From a virus: a stretch of 58,198 nt of DNA. The stretch covers positions 1 through 58,198 of the IMG/VR virus record IMGVR_UViG_3300010373_000052. One strand, written 5' to 3'. Below, one piece after another: positions 27,506 to 36,627 of the stretch (position 1 is the first letter of the stretch; every line of letters starts with the position of its first letter). Below the pieces are notes generated by a model. It was not told where the DNA came from and did not search any database. It was given only the letters and a program-made list of their open reading frames with translations. The translations under genes and the position numbers were made by a program.

Positions 27506-29536
27506 CTATCCAAACAGAACGGCGGGGCCGTTCAGGGTGTCCGAACCGCTCTTGCCGAAAATGAAGGCGTTCTTCGCGATCTCTTGTGGAGACAACTTCC
27601 AGGTCGTCCGCCACACGCCGGTCGCGCTGTCGAACGAGTGGGCGATGTGCTCGATGACCGAATCTTGGGCGAACTGGGTCTCGCCCGGCCCTTGGCGCTG
27701 AATGGTCACGCGGTCGAGTAGGTTCCGGCCGAGCATCTGCGGGAGGTTCGCCCCACTGTTGGCCGTACTCGCCAACGTGATGGAATCAACGCGTAGCAAG
27801 GGCGACCCGTACAGGCACAGGAGCAGCTCGGCCGTGTTGAGCGCCTGCGCGTCGGTTTGGCACATCAGACTGGTGCGCTGGAGCGTCGACCACCCGTACG
27901 CCGTGGTTGACGTGGAGCTCGTCGCCTCTTGCAGGATGCCGTTCGTGCGCTGGGCGGTGACGTCGGACCAGAGGTCGAGGTCGTCTTGTGGGATGTTCAG
28001 CGCCTGTATTTGGAAGTGCAGCGACGTGCCGGTGTTGTCGCCGAACGTGCCCTGACTGGTCGTGGACGTGGCGTTGGTGTAGCAGTAGAACCGGTTGGAG
28101 AACGAGAACGTGCCGTCCGACTTCTGGTAGAACAGACCGACCTCGGTGTCGTTGGCGTACATGATGAAGTCGAGCGCCGTGGTGAGGGTCGTGGACTGGG
28201 CCTCGGGTTGGCACGGTTGGCTGCCCGCCTGGAGGCCGGTGTAGGTCCACGACGGCCACCCGGCAACGTCGAGCGCCTCGGTGATCTTGTCGGACGTGAG
28301 ATTGCTGTTCCGTAGCAACCGACCGACCGTGAAGTTGTTGGTTATCGCCGTGCTCGAAAGCACCGATTGGTAGATGGCGATCTCATCGATGACGCCATCG
28401 AATGTCGCCGCGGAGCCCGCAGGAAAACTCGGCCCGTTGTAAACGATTCCCCCGATCGTGAGAGGTGCGTTGTGGGTCTCACCCCAATACTCGCCAGCCC
28501 ACGCGCCCTGTGCGACCGAATCGAGGTAGAGGGTCCAGGTGGATGTGGAGCCCGCAGGAGGACCAGCGGTTACAACCACATGGTGCCATTGACCGTCGTT
28601 GACGTATCCGCCGGTGACCTGGGCAAGGAATGGGGTGGCTGACGTCCAGGGCGGTGGTTGTGCGATGCCGTCAGCCAAGGCGAGCCGTCCATTGACGTCC
28701 ACGATGAGACAGACGGCCGAGGGATCGAAGGAACCGCCGCCAGTGGCATACCAGGTGAAAATCTGCTGGGTGTGCGCGGTCGTCATGATCCACGCCTCGA
28801 ACGTCCACGCCGAGGTGTCCGGGTTGGGCGGCGAGATGGACGTCAGCCACCCGGTCCCCGTCGTCCCGTTGCCAAAGTTCCACGCCGAGCTGGGGTCGTA
28901 GACCATGGCCCCCGCGACGTCGTACTGCACGGTTCCCGAAAGCGCAGCTGGCCCCGTGGCTTCGGTTGCGCTAGCGGCGTGGTTGCCGCTGGTCTCGTTG
29001 AGTCGGTAATACGCGACGGGGTTGAGGGCGAGGACGGTGTTGGGGTACAGCGTGGAGTTGACCAGGTACTTGAGGCCGAGCAGTTTGAGCGCATCGGTGG
29101 CCTGAAGCGTGCAGTCCTGGTTGAGCACGTCGGTCGGCGTGACGGTCCAGTTGTCGACGAACCCGTAGAACACGTTGTACGTCGTGCCGCTCCACGTGGC
29201 CTGGATGCGAACGGGTTTGCGGGGAACGAGACCCTGCCCAGGCGTCGAGGAGTAGTAGGGGCTCGAGGTGTTCCACGGGCTGAACTGTCCGCCCCGGTTG
29301 TCGAGGGTGATCTGCGCCGTGGAGGCTTCCACCCGGTCGAGCTGGTGCTGGCGTCCCATGGTGGTCCGAAACGCACGCACGAACGCGGTGATGTCCGTCC
29401 AGACGATCGTCTCGTCCGCCCAGTTGTTGGTGAACCCCACCTGGACGGAAAGGGTCGGCAGGCTCGGAAGGACGGACGCCCCGCCGTCGTACAGTGCCGC
29501 GCTGTCATAGGGGACCGACGAGTCATAGATGACCAT
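27506..29536 (-). CDS. Minor tail protein with inserted LamG/concanavalin domain (676 aa)
   Basis: ATG at 29536. Residues 1-165: VQVGFTNNWADETIVWTDIT, TMGRQHQLDRVEASTAQITL DNRGG split across a strand, the typical start of siphophage minor tail (distal tail/hub) proteins. Residues ~175-400: a LamG-3 jelly roll (YYRLNETSGNHAAS, WTFEAWIMTTAH, WHHVVVTAG, GVIDEIAIYQSVLS), probably carbohydrate binding. C-terminal 270 residues return to tail type (RTSLMCQTDAQALNTAELLL). Likely tail tip with glycan-binding ability. Confidence 0.82.
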   Translation of the reverse strand: MVIYDSSVPYDSAALYDGGASVLPSLPTLSVQVGFTNNWADETIVWTDITAFVRAFRTTMGRQHQLDRVEASTAQITLDNRGGQFSPWNTSSPYYSSTPGQGLVPRKPVRIQATWSGTTYNVFYGFVDNWTVTPTDVLNQDCTLQATDALKLLGLKYLVNSTLYPNTVLALNPVAYYRLNETSGNHAASATEATGPAALSGTVQYDVAGAMVYDPSSAWNFGNGTTGTGWLTSISPPNPDTSAWTFEAWIMTTAHTQQIFTWYATGGGSFDPSAVCLIVDVNGRLALADGIAQPPPWTSATPFLAQVTGGYVNDGQWHHVVVTAGPPAGSTSTWTLYLDSVAQGAWAGEYWGETHNAPLTIGGIVYNGPSFPAGSAATFDGVIDEIAIYQSVLSSTAITNNFTVGRLLRNSNLTSDKITEALDVAGWPSWTYTGLQAGSQPCQPEAQSTTLTTALDFIMYANDTEVGLFYQKSDGTFSFSNRFYCYTNATSTTSQGTFGDNTGTSLHFQIQALNIPQDDLDLWSDVTAQRTNGILQEATSSTSTTAYGWSTLQRTSLMCQTDAQALNTAELLLCLYGSPLLRVDSITLASTANSGANLPQMLGRNLLDRVTIQRQGPGETQFAQDSVIEHIAHSFDSATGVWRTTWKLSPQEIAKNAFIFGKSGSDTLNGPAVLFG

Positions 29537-29538
29537 GC

Positions 29539-31158
29539 TCAACGCTGATAAACCTGCACTTCCGCGACGTTCATGACCATGTCGACGTTGGTACTCGGCG
29601 ACGCGCTAAAGGTGCCCGACGCGATCGACCCGTTCATGATGAGGAAGTACGGCCCGTTCCCGCTACCGAGGCTGGCCGTGCCACGCAACACGTTGTCGAG
29701 GTAGATGTTGACCGTGTTCGTCGAGCCGATGATCTCCATCCCGTAGATGTGGTAACCGGCAGAGAGGTCCGAGCTGGCCAGGTAGTTCTCGATGTCGACC
29801 TGCGGCGACTGAAGGTGGCTGCAGAGGTAGTTCGGGCTCTGGCCCGCTATCCCGGTCTCTTGCAGGTCGATCTCTCGGGAGCCGTTGCCCTGCCCGAGAA
29901 ACCAGAGCGCATTCCAGGTCCCGTTGTTCGAGCCGTTGTAGCCCATCATCTGTGCATTGATCTGCACGTAGCAGTCGGTGTGCGGGCTGACGGGGAAGCT
30001 CACATGGTTGTAGGTGTTGATCGCGCCCGAGGACCACGAGAAGGACTGCGTGCCGTACACGTCGTTGACCGTGTAGTGGCCCTGGTAGTGGCCCTGAATG
30101 GACAGGCCCGAACCGGAGGAGTCGAACGTCTGCGGCGTGTAGGTGCCGAACAGCGACGAATCCGCGCCGTGGGTCGTTTGGAACACGTTGCCGGGGAAGT
30201 CGTAATCCAGGTTGCCGGTGTTGCTGGATCCGGTTTCGGAACTGCCCCAGTTCGGAGACGAGCCCGACGCGGCCCACGGCGTGTAACCCCCACCGGAGCC
30301 CGACGCGTTGTTGTCGGTGATCCCGAAGTTCCACGACGAGCCCGCCGCGCCCGGCACGATGGTGAACTGGTCCTCGAACGTCTTGTTGCCACTGGTCCAC
30401 GTCGAACCCGAGTAGGACGGCGCGCTCATGGTCCCGCTACCGCCGCCCCCGCCTCCTCCACCGCTCCCGCCACCCGATGCCGACTTGAACGCGACCGCTT
30501 GGGAGTACCAGGCACCCGACGGGGCGGTGTACGTCTCAGCGGTGTAGGAGTTCGCCGAGCCGAGGGCGATCCACGATTGGAAGTTCCCCGGTCCCTGGCC
30601 GATGGGGTTGTAGCTGTCGGTGAAGCCGTGGTCGTTGACCGCGCTGACCGCGCCGCCCTGGATCCACGTCTGGGTCGTCACCGCTTCACCTGCGGAGGCC
30701 AGGGTCATCGACGGGATCGTGGGAGTCGTGCTGGTGGCCGTGGACGTGTTCTGCGTGTCGACGCCCGAGCTGCCCTCGACGTCGAACACGTAGACCTGAG
30801 CGAAGGCATAGCCGGCCGAGGGCGTGCAGGTCAGGGTGCCGTTCGACGGCGTGGTCGTGACCTCTCCGGTCCACGTCTGCATGAGGGCGCCCGACGGCGC
30901 CGAGTCGACGGTCTTGGTCCACGCGCCAGTGCCCGTGGCCGGAACGCCCAACCCTGACAGGGACACCGTGCCGGTAAACGAGGTGATGAACACCGGGACA
31001 GAGATCCAGTCGCCGATGGACGGGACCGTCGTGAGGGTGACGATGATGGCACCGGATGTCGAGTTCTGTGCCTGCGCTGGCGTCTGGCGAAACGACGCGG
31101 GTACGAGGACGCCGCCGCCACTCTGATAGAGCAGCATTTCCGCCGCGCGTGGGGTCAT
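29539..31158 (-). CDS. Tail-associated GH16-type glycosidase (539 aa)
   Basis: Residues 1-230 are the shared tail beta-sandwich (GTGAWTKTVDSAPSGALMQT, YAFAQVYVFDVEG). A Gly-rich hinge (GGGSGGGGGGGGSG) leads to a GH16 domain: FEDQFTIVP, GHYTVNDVYGTQ, YVQINAQMMGYNG, then WNALWFLGQG and SREIDLQETG, which carries the E-x-D-x-x-E catalytic signature, and YHIYGMEIIGSTNTVNIYLD. GH16 enzymes cut beta-glucans and galactans, so this is a likely virion depolymerase for host surface polysaccharide. ATG overlaps the upstream stop. Confidence 0.85.
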   Translation of the reverse strand: MTPRAAEMLLYQSGGGVLVPASFRQTPAQAQNSTSGAIIVTLTTVPSIGDWISVPVFITSFTGTVSLSGLGVPATGTGAWTKTVDSAPSGALMQTWTGEVTTTPSNGTLTCTPSAGYAFAQVYVFDVEGSSGVDTQNTSTATSTTPTIPSMTLASAGEAVTTQTWIQGGAVSAVNDHGFTDSYNPIGQGPGNFQSWIALGSANSYTAETYTAPSGAWYSQAVAFKSASGGGSGGGGGGGGSGTMSAPSYSGSTWTSGNKTFEDQFTIVPGAAGSSWNFGITDNNASGSGGGYTPWAASGSSPNWGSSETGSSNTGNLDYDFPGNVFQTTHGADSSLFGTYTPQTFDSSGSGLSIQGHYQGHYTVNDVYGTQSFSWSSGAINTYNHVSFPVSPHTDCYVQINAQMMGYNGSNNGTWNALWFLGQGNGSREIDLQETGIAGQSPNYLCSHLQSPQVDIENYLASSDLSAGYHIYGMEIIGSTNTVNIYLDNVLRGTASLGSGNGPYFLIMNGSIASGTFSASPSTNVDMVMNVAEVQVYQR

Positions 31159-31670
31159 CGGTAGCCGAGCCCTGCCAGGTTCCCGAACCAGGTGGCGCCG
31201 TCAGCGCAGAGAAACGTCGTCAGGTCCCGGTAACCAGCCGTGGCCGACAGAGTCGGAGCGGCGCCGCTGGCCCACTTCACCGTGCTCGGCCACGCCACGG
31301 TGCGAGAGCCCGTGCCGTCTTGGATCAGTTCGAGAACGAATGACGTGCCAGCCAGCGGGGCGGGAAAGGTGAGGGTGCAGTTGCCGGTGAGCGTGACGCG
31401 GTTGATGGTGGCCGTCGTGACGGCTGGAATGGTCACCGCAGTACCCGACGACGACACGGTGTTCACGTTCTCCTGAAGGAGCGCGGCCCGTGAGATCTTG
31501 TAGTCGAGCGACGTGGAGACCGACGAACTGTTCACCCCCACCTTGGCTTCCAAGGCGGCGATGGCGTCGTTGGCGTTAGTGTGCTGGCCAGCGTGGCTGA
31601 CCGAGTTGGTCGCTTCGGTCCCCGTCGGATCGGTGAACGTGTCGAGCGAAGTCGGAAAGTTCGTAGACAC
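31155..31670 (-). CDS. Short tail-fibre protein (171 aa), paralog of the next fibre's N-terminus
   Basis: GTG at 31670 with AAGGGA upstream. Starts STNFPTSLDTFTDPTGTEAT, then a coiled coil around DAIAALEAKVGVNSS and a beta domain (RVTLTGNCTLTFPAPLAGTS, TVAWPSTVKWASG). It aligns over its full length with residues 1-170 of the protein at 31680..34004, so a tandem duplication created the pair. Probably a tail appendage adaptor. Confidence 0.75.
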   Translation of the reverse strand: MSTNFPTSLDTFTDPTGTEATNSVSHAGQHTNANDAIAALEAKVGVNSSSVSTSLDYKISRAALLQENVNTVSSSGTAVTIPAVTTATINRVTLTGNCTLTFPAPLAGTSFVLELIQDGTGSRTVAWPSTVKWASGAAPTLSATAGYRDLTTFLCADGATWFGNLAGLGYR

Positions 31671-31679
31671 TGAGTCCCT

Positions 31680-34004
31680 TTATGACGCCGAGAAGATGGC
31701 GCCGACGGCGTTGTAGGCGGCGCCGGTTACCTGGCTGATCGACGGTGTGTACCCGGTCGAGAGCGCCAGGGCGAGGTTGTAGCAGTACTCGCCGAAATCC
31801 CCACCACCCGATGCGAAGTTGGCGAACGTGAACCCGGCCGTCCCCCCCGTGGGCGTGCTACCCCCGAAGCCCGCGACACCGAAGTAGCAGTAACCGGTCG
31901 AACTGCTCGACCCCGAGCTGAGGTTCGGCCAGGTGATCGTGGCCGAACTGGCACTGTTCGTGGTGCTGTCGGTGGACAACGCCCACGTCACCGATTTGCT
32001 CGGCGTGACCTCGAACACCGCGACGTTGCCGTCGTGCGACGAGCCGCCCGTCGCCCAGGTGAGGGTTGCCGAGACCGAGCCCGTGCTGGTGGAGACGCCG
32101 TACCACAGGGAGGCGACGAATCCCTGGCCGTTGTTCTCGAAGGTGACCTGGTGCCACGTCGTCACACCCCCGCCGCTGACGGCGCTGATGTGCTGGTCGA
32201 GGTTCTCTTCGCCCGCGATGACGATGAGGTCACCGATCTGTTGAACGGTGTAGGACACCGAGGTCGGGGCGGGGTTCGTACCACTGACCACCGGAAACCC
32301 TGTGGCCATCGTGAACGTCGGCGCACTCCCGCCGCCGCCGCCGCTCCCGCCATCGACCGGCGTGTAGTTGACGCCGTTGTAGGACGAGTAGTTGATGGCG
32401 GTCGGGGCTGCCTGCTGGTACACCAAGAAGGTGTTGTCTTGCGACTTGGCCTGAATCGTCGGCGCTGCGGCGTCCCATTCGGCCTGGGTCCACTGTCCCT
32501 GACCGGCGTCGCTGTTGTCGGTGAGCCAGACGAATGGGGACAGGTAGACGTTCGTGTAACCGAACAGCGTCTGGAATGCCGCTTGCCCGGCCACCTCATC
32601 GCTCAGGGCGTCCGCCCACGGCGTCAGCGAGCCGTTGCCGTGGCTCCCGTATGGGCCGTAGGACGTCACGTTGATCGCGTCGTAGAACAGGGCATTGCCG
32701 CACACGACGGCGGCCGTGGTGTTCGACGCCAGCCCGGCGACGAAATACTGGAACACGAACCCGGACGCCGCGCCGTAGGTGCCGCTTTCGTTCGCGTCGT
32801 ACCAAGTCGCCCAGGTGTCGTAATACCCGCCCGCGATTTGGGCACCCGTCAACAGTGAGCAGTAGATCAGGCACTCACAGTCCGAACCGAAGCCGGAGAC
32901 GATGTTGGTCATCATCGACGCGCCGTCGGACTTGGCCTGCGTGTTCGTCTGGGCTTGGGTGTGGGTGTTGCCGCTGTAGTTCCACGACCAGTCGATGGCC
33001 CCGTCGCCCTCGGTGTCGAAGGCCAACCCGTCGAAGCCCATCCACGCGGCGCCGGCCGCGATGTCGTGGCAGGTCGTTTCCCAGTCGGTCCAGCTCGAGG
33101 CGAACCAGTCCCCGGTACAGGGCGCGACCCGGTCGTTGTTGTTCTCGAGGTAGAACCCGAGGTAGACCTTCATCGGGTTGGGCGTGGCGTGGTGGGCGAA
33201 ATACGACTGGGCGGAGGTACTGCCGGATTGCCCCAACGCCTTCTGCTGGTTCCATTGCGTACCGGCTCCGGGCGAAGCTCCGTAGGCGTAGCCACCGCCC
33301 CATTCGCTCGTGCCGCTCGCGGCCGGACCCCACGGCAGACCGGCCGGTTGGCCACTTCCGCCCATGACCGCGATAACCCCGTCGAAACCCCACGACGAGA
33401 GGGTGTTCCAGTTCGCTTGCGTCATCGACGCGACCGCGTCGGCGCCTGACCACAAAATCGCCTTGGTGCTCGTGCCCCCGCTGCTTCCGCCGGACGTGCT
33501 CGGAGGCACGTGGTTCCCGAGCCAGGTGGACCCGTCTGTGCAAAGAAACGAGACCACGTCGGCGTGCCCCGGCGTGGTGGAAAGGGTCGGCGCGGTGCCG
33601 TTCGACCACTTCACGGTCGCGGGCCACGTCGCGGTGCGCGAGCCGGTGGAGTCCTGGGTCAACTGGATGGCGAAGCCCTTGCCCGCGGCGGCCGTGGGAA
33701 AGGTGAACGTGCAGTTACCGGTCAGGGTGACGCTGTTGAGCGTGGCGGTCGTCACGTCGGGAAGCGTGCAGGCCGTCCCCGACGACGCCACCGTGTTCAC
33801 GTTCTCGCGCAGCAGCGCCGCTTTGGTCGTCTTGTAGTCGAGGGTGGTGGTGACCGTCGACCCGTTGATACCGACCTTCGTCTCCAACGCCAATATCGCG
33901 TCGTTGATGTTGTCGTGTCCACCGGCATGGGACGGCGTGGAGGTGCCCGTGGTCCCACTCGGGTCGGTGAACGTGTCGAGCGATGTCGGGAAGTTGGTCG
34001 ACAA
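31680..34004 (-). CDS. Large tail fibre with TIM-barrel-like enzyme domain (774 aa)
   Basis: TTG at 34004, directly after the stop upstream. Residues 1-170 duplicate the fibre N-terminus at 31155. Residues ~185-555 look like a glycosidase-type (beta/alpha)8 barrel: ILWSGADAVASMTQANWNTL, WGFDGVIAVMGG, MGFDGLAFDTEGDGAIDW (two adjacent acidic clusters at a strand end), LSPFVWLTDNSDAG. A Gly linker leads to a C-terminal copy of the shared tail beta-sandwich. Family not assigned; a surface polysaccharide depolymerase is plausible. Confidence 0.72.
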   Translation of the reverse strand: MSTNFPTSLDTFTDPSGTTGTSTPSHAGGHDNINDAILALETKVGINGSTVTTTLDYKTTKAALLRENVNTVASSGTACTLPDVTTATLNSVTLTGNCTFTFPTAAAGKGFAIQLTQDSTGSRTATWPATVKWSNGTAPTLSTTPGHADVVSFLCTDGSTWLGNHVPPSTSGGSSGGTSTKAILWSGADAVASMTQANWNTLSSWGFDGVIAVMGGSGQPAGLPWGPAASGTSEWGGGYAYGASPGAGTQWNQQKALGQSGSTSAQSYFAHHATPNPMKVYLGFYLENNNDRVAPCTGDWFASSWTDWETTCHDIAAGAAWMGFDGLAFDTEGDGAIDWSWNYSGNTHTQAQTNTQAKSDGASMMTNIVSGFGSDCECLIYCSLLTGAQIAGGYYDTWATWYDANESGTYGAASGFVFQYFVAGLASNTTAAVVCGNALFYDAINVTSYGPYGSHGNGSLTPWADALSDEVAGQAAFQTLFGYTNVYLSPFVWLTDNSDAGQGQWTQAEWDAAAPTIQAKSQDNTFLVYQQAAPTAINYSSYNGVNYTPVDGGSGGGGGSAPTFTMATGFPVVSGTNPAPTSVSYTVQQIGDLIVIAGEENLDQHISAVSGGGVTTWHQVTFENNGQGFVASLWYGVSTSTGSVSATLTWATGGSSHDGNVAVFEVTPSKSVTWALSTDSTTNSASSATITWPNLSSGSSSSTGYCYFGVAGFGGSTPTGGTAGFTFANFASGGGDFGEYCYNLALALSTGYTPSISQVTGAAYNAVGAIFSAS

Positions 34005-34223
34005 CTACGGCCCAGTCCTTGGAGTAATGGTTCCGGTACTCGCCGTGGAGCGGGCCAGGGCAAGCATCTGGTCACGCAAGCCCGGCATGATGGCGTTGAC
34101 GAGCGCGTTTTGCAGCGTCGTGTTGTCGGCCAGCGCGGTGACCAGGTGCGGGATGAGTTTCTTTGCCAGCGCCGCGCCGTCGATGTCGAAGGTGACGCCG
34201 GACAGGTTCAGTTCGTCGCCCAC
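34005..34223 (-). CDS. Small tail protein (72 aa)
   Basis: GTG at 34223, two bases after the tape-measure stop. Short beta start (LNLSGVTFDID) then amphipathic helices (AALAKKLIPHLVTALADN, ALVNAIMPGLRDQMLALA). Position between tape measure and fibres suggests a tail-tip or assembly role. Confidence 0.6.
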   Translation of the reverse strand: MGDELNLSGVTFDIDGAALAKKLIPHLVTALADNTTLQNALVNAIMPGLRDQMLALARSTASTGTITPRTGP

Positions 34224-34224
34224 G

Positions 34225-36627
34225 TCAGCCCACGTTCAGCTTGACGGCGCCCGTGGCGCTGAACTTCACCTGCGGGAGCTTGGTGATCTTCACGCCGTTG
34301 TGCAGGTCGTTGGAGACGGTTTTCTGGGCGTTCACCACGCTCTCGAGCTTGGCTTTGAGCTGGCTGGTCTGGTCCTGAACGGTCTGCACTTTGGTTATCT
34401 GGGTGGAGACTTGCTTCAGCTGGTCGATGTGCTGCTGGGCGTCCTTGATGGCCTGCTTGGTCTGGTCCACGGCCGTCTTGGACGCGCCCACGGTCTTCTC
34501 CGAAGCCAGGGTCGATTTCAGTTCCTTCAACTGGGCTTCGGTGGACTTGATGCTGCCGTCCTGAGCCAACTTGCTCTGCTCAACTTTGAGCTGGGACAGC
34601 GTGGCGTTCTGCGATTGCTGCGCGGCACCCAGGGTGTCGAACTTCGACGTGAGGGTGCTGTCCTTGGCCACCTTGGCGGTGAGTGCCTGGATGTAGGTCT
34701 CCTGCTGCTTCCCGCCGCCGCCCCCGGTGAACATGTTGATGAAGTTCTTGAAGAACCCCTGAGACTGCTGGTATTCCTTGCCGGGGCCAATCATCGCTGG
34801 GGGGATCACCGACGCCGAACCGCCGCCGAGGGCGTGGACGACCTTGTCATCGAGGCTTTGGAGCTGGGGCTTGAAGTGGTCCGCGATGGCCACCGCCAGC
34901 AGGGGTGCGGCGATGGTCGCAAACGACGATCCCAGGATCCCAGCCGAACCGGCAACCGCCGTCGCTTCTTCCGCCCCCGCCGTGACGCCACCCGTTGCTT
35001 CGGCTCCGGCGATGTCGGCTCCGGCGGTAACGCCCCCGGCCTTTTCCGCCCCACCGATGGCGGTAGCGGCTTCGCTACCTCCGGCGATCTCCGCTGCCTT
35101 GATCTCCGCAGCCGCGGTCGTACCGTCTACGGTGAGTGCGCCCGCTTCTGCCGTCGTGGCGCCGCCCACCGCGCCAGCGGAACCGGTGGCCACCGTCTTC
35201 ATCTGGGCACTGGTCTCGTCGGCCTGAGTGGCGACGCCCTGGAGGTCTCCCTCCATGGCGGCCGCTTGTCCGGCTACTTCGCCTGCCGCGGTTTGCGACG
35301 CGGTGCCGATGTTCAGGATCTTGGAGGCGAAGGAGTCGAGCGTGTTGAACGCCGACTTGAGCGAGTTGACGAAGTCGCCGATCTTGTTGATGGTGAAGGC
35401 GCCGAGGGCCGCCGCAACAAGGGGGATGGTGACGGCACCCAGGGCGTAGAGGACGTCCTTGTGCTTGCTCAGCCAGACGGTGGCGTGTTCCACGTCGAGC
35501 GAGAGTTTCTCGACGATGGGGATGAGCACGTTGCCGATCTTGATGGCCTCGGCCTCGGCCGTGGCCTTCACTTGGTCGAGCTGAAAACTCAAATCCTTCT
35601 GGACGTCGCTGAATCCCTTGACCGACTTGCCCGAGCCGTGGAGCGAGGCGCCGATCTTCTTCACGTTCTGCTCGTAGGTGGCCATGTTCTGGCCGCCGAG
35701 CATGAGGGCCACGTTGTAGCCGGTTGCCCCACCCATGAGGTTCTTCATGGCGGTAACGGCCTGAACGCTGTTGGCCGGGAAGGTGTTGCCGATGTGCTGC
35801 TCGATGAGTTGCAGGGCGCCCGTCAAGCCCTGGCTCGACATGGTGTCTTTCAACTGCTGGGCGGTGAGGCCGACGTCCTTCATGGACTTCTGCGCGGTCG
35901 TAGAGGGCGCGGCCAAGGAGCGGATGGCGTTGGACAGCTCCATCGAGGCCCGTCGGGCGTTCATACCCGAGACGGTCATCGTCGCCATGGCGCCTTCGAC
36001 CTGGGGCAGCGAGACGCCGACCGCGGAGGCGACGGGGAGCACCATGCCCATGGACGACGCCAGGTCTTGCAGGTGGGTCTTACCTTGCGCCACCGTCGTG
36101 ATGAGGGCCGAGGTGACTTGGTTCGCGTCCTGAGCCGGCATGTGGTAGTCGTGCAAGGCCGACGTCAGCGCGTTGGCCACGTCGGACATCTGTGCGCCAC
36201 CGACGGCAGCACCCTGGGCCGCCGCATTGAGGACTTTGAGACCGGCGGCGCCGTGGTAGCCCGCCGACTCGATCAGGTACATGCCCTGAGCCAGTTGCGC
36301 GGGCGTCTGGCCCACCTTGCCGGCCATGTCGAGGATGCCGGCGGAGACTTGGCCGAGCGCGGCCTTGGATTCCCCGGCGCCGGTGACCAACTGGGTCATG
36401 GACGACTGGAAATCCGCGGCCATCTTGATCGACGTTCCGCCGAGGGCGACCGCGGCACCACCGAGCCCGAGCGCTAGGCCCTTGCCGAAACTGGCGAGCT
36501 TGGACGAGACGGACGAGCCGTGGCTGGCGAGACCGTCCATCTCGGCCTTGGCCGTCATCATCTTGCCTTGAAAGTCTGATATGCTGGCTCTGAGTTCCGC
36601 CACCACGGGGGAGATCATTCCTGCCAT
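34225..36627 (-). CDS. Tail tape measure protein (800 aa)
   Basis: Sets tail length and enters the cell with DNA. ATG at 36627 with GGAG six bases upstream. N-terminal helical region, then the TIGR01760-type core (FQSSMTQLVTGAGESKAALG, AQGMYLIESAGYHGAAGLKV, VSGMNARRASMELSNAIRSL, MKNLMGGATGYNVALML), hydrophobic helices ~410-440 (VTIPLVAAALGAFTI) and ~600, an Ala/Gly/Glu repeat region, and a long C-terminal coiled coil. 800 aa predicts a tail of roughly 120 nm (1.5 A per residue). Confidence 0.93.
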   Translation of the reverse strand: MAGMISPVVAELRASISDFQGKMMTAKAEMDGLASHGSSVSSKLASFGKGLALGLGGAAVALGGTSIKMAADFQSSMTQLVTGAGESKAALGQVSAGILDMAGKVGQTPAQLAQGMYLIESAGYHGAAGLKVLNAAAQGAAVGGAQMSDVANALTSALHDYHMPAQDANQVTSALITTVAQGKTHLQDLASSMGMVLPVASAVGVSLPQVEGAMATMTVSGMNARRASMELSNAIRSLAAPSTTAQKSMKDVGLTAQQLKDTMSSQGLTGALQLIEQHIGNTFPANSVQAVTAMKNLMGGATGYNVALMLGGQNMATYEQNVKKIGASLHGSGKSVKGFSDVQKDLSFQLDQVKATAEAEAIKIGNVLIPIVEKLSLDVEHATVWLSKHKDVLYALGAVTIPLVAAALGAFTINKIGDFVNSLKSAFNTLDSFASKILNIGTASQTAAGEVAGQAAAMEGDLQGVATQADETSAQMKTVATGSAGAVGGATTAEAGALTVDGTTAAAEIKAAEIAGGSEAATAIGGAEKAGGVTAGADIAGAEATGGVTAGAEEATAVAGSAGILGSSFATIAAPLLAVAIADHFKPQLQSLDDKVVHALGGGSASVIPPAMIGPGKEYQQSQGFFKNFINMFTGGGGGKQQETYIQALTAKVAKDSTLTSKFDTLGAAQQSQNATLSQLKVEQSKLAQDGSIKSTEAQLKELKSTLASEKTVGASKTAVDQTKQAIKDAQQHIDQLKQVSTQITKVQTVQDQTSQLKAKLESVVNAQKTVSNDLHNGVKITKLPQVKFSATGAVKLNVG

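Noticed and set aside
33844-36477. 877-codon open frame on the + strand opposite the tape measure gene
   Set aside because: It is a mirror of a high-GC coding gene: no ribosome site, Gly/Val/Arg-rich low-complexity translation, no domain. The minus-strand tape measure is certain.
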